Source: Frankiaceae bacterium
GTDB taxonomy: Bacteria > Actinomycetota > Actinomycetes > JAFAQI01
Length of the DNA: 33,094 nt
Reading direction: 5' to 3'
Assembly (NCBI GenBank): GCA_030840525.1
Contig: JAVEEI010000195.1
Span: 1 to 33,094, forward strand
Position numbers and translations under genes: made by a program. Below the pieces are notes generated by a model. The model was not told the DNA's origin. It saw nothing but the letters and a program-made list of their open reading frames with translations, and searched no databases. Shown piece after piece: positions 30,359 to 33,094 of the stretch; within the stretch, counting starts at the first letter, position 1; the number at the start of each line of letters is the position of its first letter.

Positions 30359-31038
30359 CACGACGCCCCCGGGTGCGCGCGGGCGAGCGACTGCATCTCC
30401 GCGAGCAGGTAGCCGAGATGCTCGGTGTGCCAGCCGTCGGCGCTGCCGCGCTGCGTCCACGCGTCGCGACCCGGTGTGGTGAGCGTCGCCTCGGCGAGCA
30501 CCGGCTCGACGCGTGCGTACCAGCCGTCGGTCGCGACTTCGCCGCGGTACGGCCATAAAGCGTCGAGCGCGGCTTGCGTACGCGCGTGCGACTCCTCGGT
30601 GCCGTCGCCGAGCCGCACGACCCACGCCGAGGAGTGCCGCCAGTGGTACGCGTTCTCCTTCACGGCCTTCTCCGCGACTCCGCGTACGACGGGATCGTCG
30701 GCAGTGACGAGATCCGCCCAGACCTCGGCGAACCACGCGTCGGCGAAAAGCTGCCGGACCATCGTGACCGCGAAGTCGCCGTTGGGCAGCTCGCACAGCA
30801 GCGGGTTACGGAACTCCTGCGCGTCGCGGAAGTAGGCCAGCTCGTCTTCGTCGCCCCCCGTCTCGGCGGCACAGTGCTGCAGCAGCCCGCGCGCCTGGCC
30901 GAGCAGGTCGAGCGCGATGTTGCCGAGCGCGATGTCCTCTTCCATCGTCGGCGCGTTGCTCATCCACTCCGACAGGCGGTGCGAGAGCACCAGCGCGCCG
31001 TCGGCGTAGGTGAGCAGCCGCTCAGATGTTGGCGACAC
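30355..31038 (-). CDS. paaC: Phenylacetyl-CoA epoxidase structural subunit PaaC
   Basis: About 227 residues. PaaC is the ferritin-like partner without a working metal site that forms the core heterodimer with PaaA. The segments LLTYADGALVLSHRLSEWM, EEDIALGNIALDLLGQARG, ELAYFRDAQEFRNPLLCELP and KAVKENAYHWRHSSAWVVRL are characteristic of the family. The start is not obvious: GTG 31038 gives [14 protein letters not shown] and overlaps paaB by 17 nt, which suits the known N-terminus best. The frame stays open further upstream, but that part reads as paaB in another frame. The 3' end overlaps paaD (GTGA). Confidence 0.93.
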   Translation of the reverse strand: MSPTSERLLTYADGALVLSHRLSEWMSNAPTMEEDIALGNIALDLLGQARGLLQHCAAETGGDEDELAYFRDAQEFRNPLLCELPNGDFAVTMVRQLFADAWFAEVWADLVTADDPVVRGVAEKAVKENAYHWRHSSAWVVRLGDGTEESHARTQAALDALWPYRGEVATDGWYARVEPVLAEATLTTPGRDAWTQRGSADGWHTEHLGYLLAEMQSLARAHPGASW

Positions 31039-31309
31039 CGTCGGGGATCTCGTAGAACGTCGGGTGCCGGTAGACCTTGTCGAGGGCCGGCTCGAACAGC
31101 TCGTCCTTGTCGCCCGGGTCGCTCGCGACGATCGCGGCACTCGGCACGACCCAGATGCTGACGCCCTCACCGCGTCGGGTGTAGACGTCGCGCGCGTTGG
31201 CGACCGCCATCTCGGCGTCGACGGCGTGCACGCTACCGACGTGCTGGTGGCTCAAACCGTTGCGGCTGCGAAGAAAAACCTCCCACAGCGGCCAATTGGT
31301 CGTGTTCAT
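31022..31309 (-). CDS. paaB: Phenylacetyl-CoA epoxidase small subunit PaaB
   Basis: 95 residues, the standard length. PaaB is a small subunit that bridges PaaAC heterodimers in the epoxidase. Visible family sequence includes [40 protein letters not shown] and [15 protein letters not shown]. The ATG overlaps the paaA stop as ATGA. It ends 17 nt inside the likely start of paaC. Confidence 0.97.
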   Translation of the reverse strand: MNTTNWPLWEVFLRSRNGLSHQHVGSVHAVDAEMAVANARDVYTRRGEGVSIWVVPSAAIVASDPGDKDELFEPALDKVYRHPTFYEIPDGVANI

Positions 31310-32286
31310 GCGACCTGCTCGCGGCGCTTCGCGGCGTGGGCCTCGGCGGCCTCGCGCACCCACGCGCCGTCGTCGTGCGCGCGGCGCCGGTGCGCGAGCC
31401 GCTGCGCGTTGCACGGCCCGTCGCCGCGAAGCACCGCCTTGAACTCGGCCCAGTCGGGCTCGCCGAAGACGTAGTGGCCGGTGCTCTCGTCGTAGCGGAG
31501 CTCGTCGTCGGGGATGGTGAGGCCGAGGAACTCGGCCTGCGGGACGGTGACATCGACGAACTTCTGCCGCAGTTCGTCGTTGCTGAAGCGCTTGATCTTC
31601 CAGCGCATCGACGTGTCGCTGTGGGTCGACTCGGAGTCGTGCGGGCCGAACATCATCAGCGACGGCCACCACCAGCGATTCAGTGCGTCCTGTGCCATCG
31701 CGCGTTGCGCGTCGGTGCCGCGCGACAGCGTGACCATGATCTCGAAGCCTTGGCGCTGGTGGAACGACTCTTCCTTGCAGATGCGCACCATCGCGCGGGC
31801 GTACGGGCCGTAGGAGCAGCGGCAGAGCGGGATCTGGTTCATGATGGCGGCGCCGTCGACGAGCCAGCCGATCGCGCCCATGTCGGCCCAGGTGAGGGTC
31901 GGGTAGTTGAAGATGCTGGAGTACTTCGCGGTGCCTTGGAGCAGTTGGTCGACGAGCTCTTCGCGGGAGATGCCGAGCGTCTCGGCGGCGGCGTACAGGT
32001 AGAGGCCGTGGCCGGCCTCGTCCTGCACCTTCGCGAGCAGGATCGCCTTGCGTCGCAACGACGGTGCGCGCGTGATCCAGTTGCCCTCGGGCTGCATGCC
32101 GATGATCTCGCTGTGCGCGTGCTGCGAGATCTGCCGGATCAACGTCTTGCGGTAGGCCGCCGGCATCGCGTCGTTGGCCTCGATCTTCTCCTCGGCGGCG
32201 ACCCGCTGCTCGAACGCGGCGTTGACGGCCTCGTCGGGCTGCCCGTCGCGCTGGCCGTCGCGTTGGTCGAGAGCCTGCGAGTACAT
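31306..32286 (-). CDS. paaA: Phenylacetyl-CoA epoxidase catalytic subunit PaaA
   Basis: 326 residues from ATG 32286. PaaA is the di-iron monooxygenase that epoxidises the aromatic ring of phenylacetyl-CoA, the committed step of aerobic phenylacetate breakdown. The ferritin-like bundle shows the two ligand motifs: KVQDEAGH with Glu90 and His93, and CKEESFH with Glu172/Glu173 and His176. Also conserved are [17 protein letters not shown] and [20 protein letters not shown]. Compared with E. coli PaaA the start ([11 protein letters not shown]) is short and variable. A promoter with its -10 box 6 nt before this ATG supports the start and suggests leaderless translation. The stop overlaps paaB. Confidence 0.97.
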   Translation of the reverse strand: MYSQALDQRDGQRDGQPDEAVNAAFEQRVAAEEKIEANDAMPAAYRKTLIRQISQHAHSEIIGMQPEGNWITRAPSLRRKAILLAKVQDEAGHGLYLYAAAETLGISREELVDQLLQGTAKYSSIFNYPTLTWADMGAIGWLVDGAAIMNQIPLCRCSYGPYARAMVRICKEESFHQRQGFEIMVTLSRGTDAQRAMAQDALNRWWWPSLMMFGPHDSESTHSDTSMRWKIKRFSNDELRQKFVDVTVPQAEFLGLTIPDDELRYDESTGHYVFGEPDWAEFKAVLRGDGPCNAQRLAHRRRAHDDGAWVREAAEAHAAKRREQVA

Positions 32287-32292
32287 ATGTCG

Positions 32293-32321
32293 AATGTAAC
32301 GCCCCGCCGCAGAACCGGCAA
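32293..32321 (-). promoter_or_regulatory. Leaderless promoter of paaABCDE
   Basis: On the minus strand TTGCCG (32321-32316) and TACATT (32298-32293) are spaced by 17 nt, a good match to the housekeeping consensus. The -10 box ends 6 nt before the paaA ATG, and no Shine-Dalgarno is present. Transcription probably starts at the ATG itself. Confidence 0.6.
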
Positions 32322-32338
32322 CCACCCGTCACACCCGG

Positions 32339-33094
32339 CTACGGCGCGGCGATGTCGACCCCGGCCACCAGCGGTTCTCCGTCAGCCCCCGCGTCGACCG
32401 TGAACGTGTAGTCGCCCGCAGGGGCGCCGGTGAACATCGTGTCGTTCTGGACAGGGTGTGTCCCCGTCGGTCCGCTGTAACTGCCCTGCGCGACCGGGAT
32501 GAGGGGGTACGGCGGGATCTGGAATGCCCCGAAGAACGCTTTCCGGATCGCGACGTGCGCCGACTCCTCGACGACCGCCGACGCGTCATAGCGGCCACCG
32601 TGCACGCTCGCGGTCCCGGAGAACTCGCGTTGCACGAGCCGGAACGTGCGGGTCGACACGGATCGGCGGACGAGCTTCGTGCCCTTCGGCGCGTGCAGGC
32701 GGTACCTGTTCTCGACGTGCGACGCGTTGGAGGCGACCCAGTAGACGATGTCGTAGGTCCCCGCGGGCATGTGGTTCATCTGGATCGTCTCCTCGACGGA
32801 CGTCCCGTTGCCCTTGGCGCGCGAGTCGACGACCGTGTGGCCGGCGGCGTCGAGGTAGAAGTCCAAGCCCGACGGGCCCTCGTCGCCGTACCCGTAGAAC
32901 ATCGGCGACTTCGGCGTGCGTACGTCCCAGATGGCGACGCCGTCCGTGATGCCTTCGTCCGACGCCGAGTCGCCGGTGATCTCGGCCCATTTGAGGAGGT
33001 CGACTTCCCCTTCCTTCTTGAGGGTGAGCCGGAAGCCGACGCCGACCGCCGCGTGGAACTTCAGGTTCGCCAGGACCACGCCGTGTCCGGTGAA
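32339..33094 (-). CDS. Unrecognised protein, C-terminal part (5' end outside window)
   Basis: 251 codons are open to the right edge, with stop TAG at 32341-32339; the true start lies beyond 33094. A GTG at 33079 is available but the frame continues upstream (FTGHG before it), so truncation by the window is more likely. The sequence looks like beta-rich, extracellular-type protein: GITDGVAIWDVRTPKSPMFY, DFYLDAAGHTVVDS, HMPAGTYDIVYWVASNASHV and, near the end, TMFTGAPAGDYTFTVDAG. The 'PAGTYD' and 'PAGDYTFTV' phrases are typical turns in immunoglobulin-like or prealbumin-like domains. No Cys or catalytic motif is evident and I do not recognise a family. It ends 53 nt before the paaA start on the same strand, but the paa promoter lies between them. 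Confidence 0.7.
   Translation of the reverse strand, partial: FTGHGVVLANLKFHAAVGVGFRLTLKKEGEVDLLKWAEITGDSASDEGITDGVAIWDVRTPKSPMFYGYGDEGPSGLDFYLDAAGHTVVDSRAKGNGTSVEETIQMNHMPAGTYDIVYWVASNASHVENRYRLHAPKGTKLVRRSVSTRTFRLVQREFSGTASVHGGRYDASAVVEESAHVAIRKAFFGAFQIPPYPLIPVAQGSYSGPTGTHPVQNDTMFTGAPAGDYTFTVDAGADGEPLVAGVDIAAP

Noticed and set aside
1-33094. CRISPR arrays, insertion sequences, rRNA, riboswitches
   Set aside because: No regularly spaced repeats, transposase motifs or rRNA sequence were seen on either strand; long leaders that could hold riboswitches are also absent.

Overview
The window is a stretch of chromosome from a very GC-rich actinobacterium (Actinomycetota). The signs are near-universal G or C in third codon positions, many GTG starts, ATGA/GTGA stop-start overlaps, several genes whose -10 box sits about 6 nt before the start codon (leaderless mRNA), a bioB-bsaP pair of the actinobacterial type and a paaABCDE operon. 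I cannot name a genus. I see no insertion sequence, phage gene, rRNA or CRISPR array. The one RNA gene is a tRNA-Lys(CTT).

Layout. 1-2858 (+): the 3' end of a malic enzyme gene, a zinc-independent quinone oxidoreductase-like MDR enzyme, and a secreted PQQ-type sugar (sorbosone/glucose) dehydrogenase closed by a hairpin. 3022-4420 (+): four small exported or membrane proteins without known function. 4445-5648 (+): biotin synthase BioB and a small Cys-rich protein matching the BioB auxiliary protein BsaP. A 17-bp tandem duplication sits on the junction and has broken what was probably a GTGA overlap. 5746-10186 (+): an eCIS-core (DUF4157) protein whose C-terminal half looks like a PI3/4-kinase-type kinase fold, followed 10 nt later by an eCIS-type AAA+ ATPase. 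No injection-system structural genes lie in the window. 10310-13914 (+): a DUF3048 lipoprotein, a lipoprotein related to the N,N-dimethylformamidase large subunit, and a secreted Cys-rich protein. A perfect 16-bp hairpin follows, shared with the convergent operon.

14032-18009 (-): an operon of cytochrome P450, a membrane protein with an internal duplication, and a DyP-type peroxidase. 18010-18733 holds no convincing gene. 18734-22578 (+): a tightly overlapping four-gene operon encoding a galactose/glyoxal-oxidase-like copper radical oxidase with a Met/His-rich and basic tail, a protein resembling a catalytically truncated ATP-grasp enzyme, a full RimK-like ATP-grasp ligase, and a 49-residue Cys-rich peptide. 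I consider this the best candidate for an undescribed system. 22835-22908 (-): tRNA-Lys. 22963-23394 (+): a PaaI-type thioesterase.

23396-28742 (-): an FtsX-type ABC exporter (one large permease and two ATPases, all overlapping) with a trailing SDR oxidoreductase. 28821-32286 (-): paaABCDE, the phenylacetyl-CoA epoxidase operon, every junction overlapping, apparently read from a leaderless promoter just before paaA. 32339-33094 (-): the 3' part of an unrecognised gene that runs off the window.

In function, the window joins central metabolism and cofactor genes (malic enzyme, biotin, phenylacetate) to accessory oxidative modules (PQQ enzyme, P450/DyP, copper radical oxidase/ATP-grasp) and an orphan eCIS-like effector pair. 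All functional calls come from reading motifs by eye; no database search was possible.
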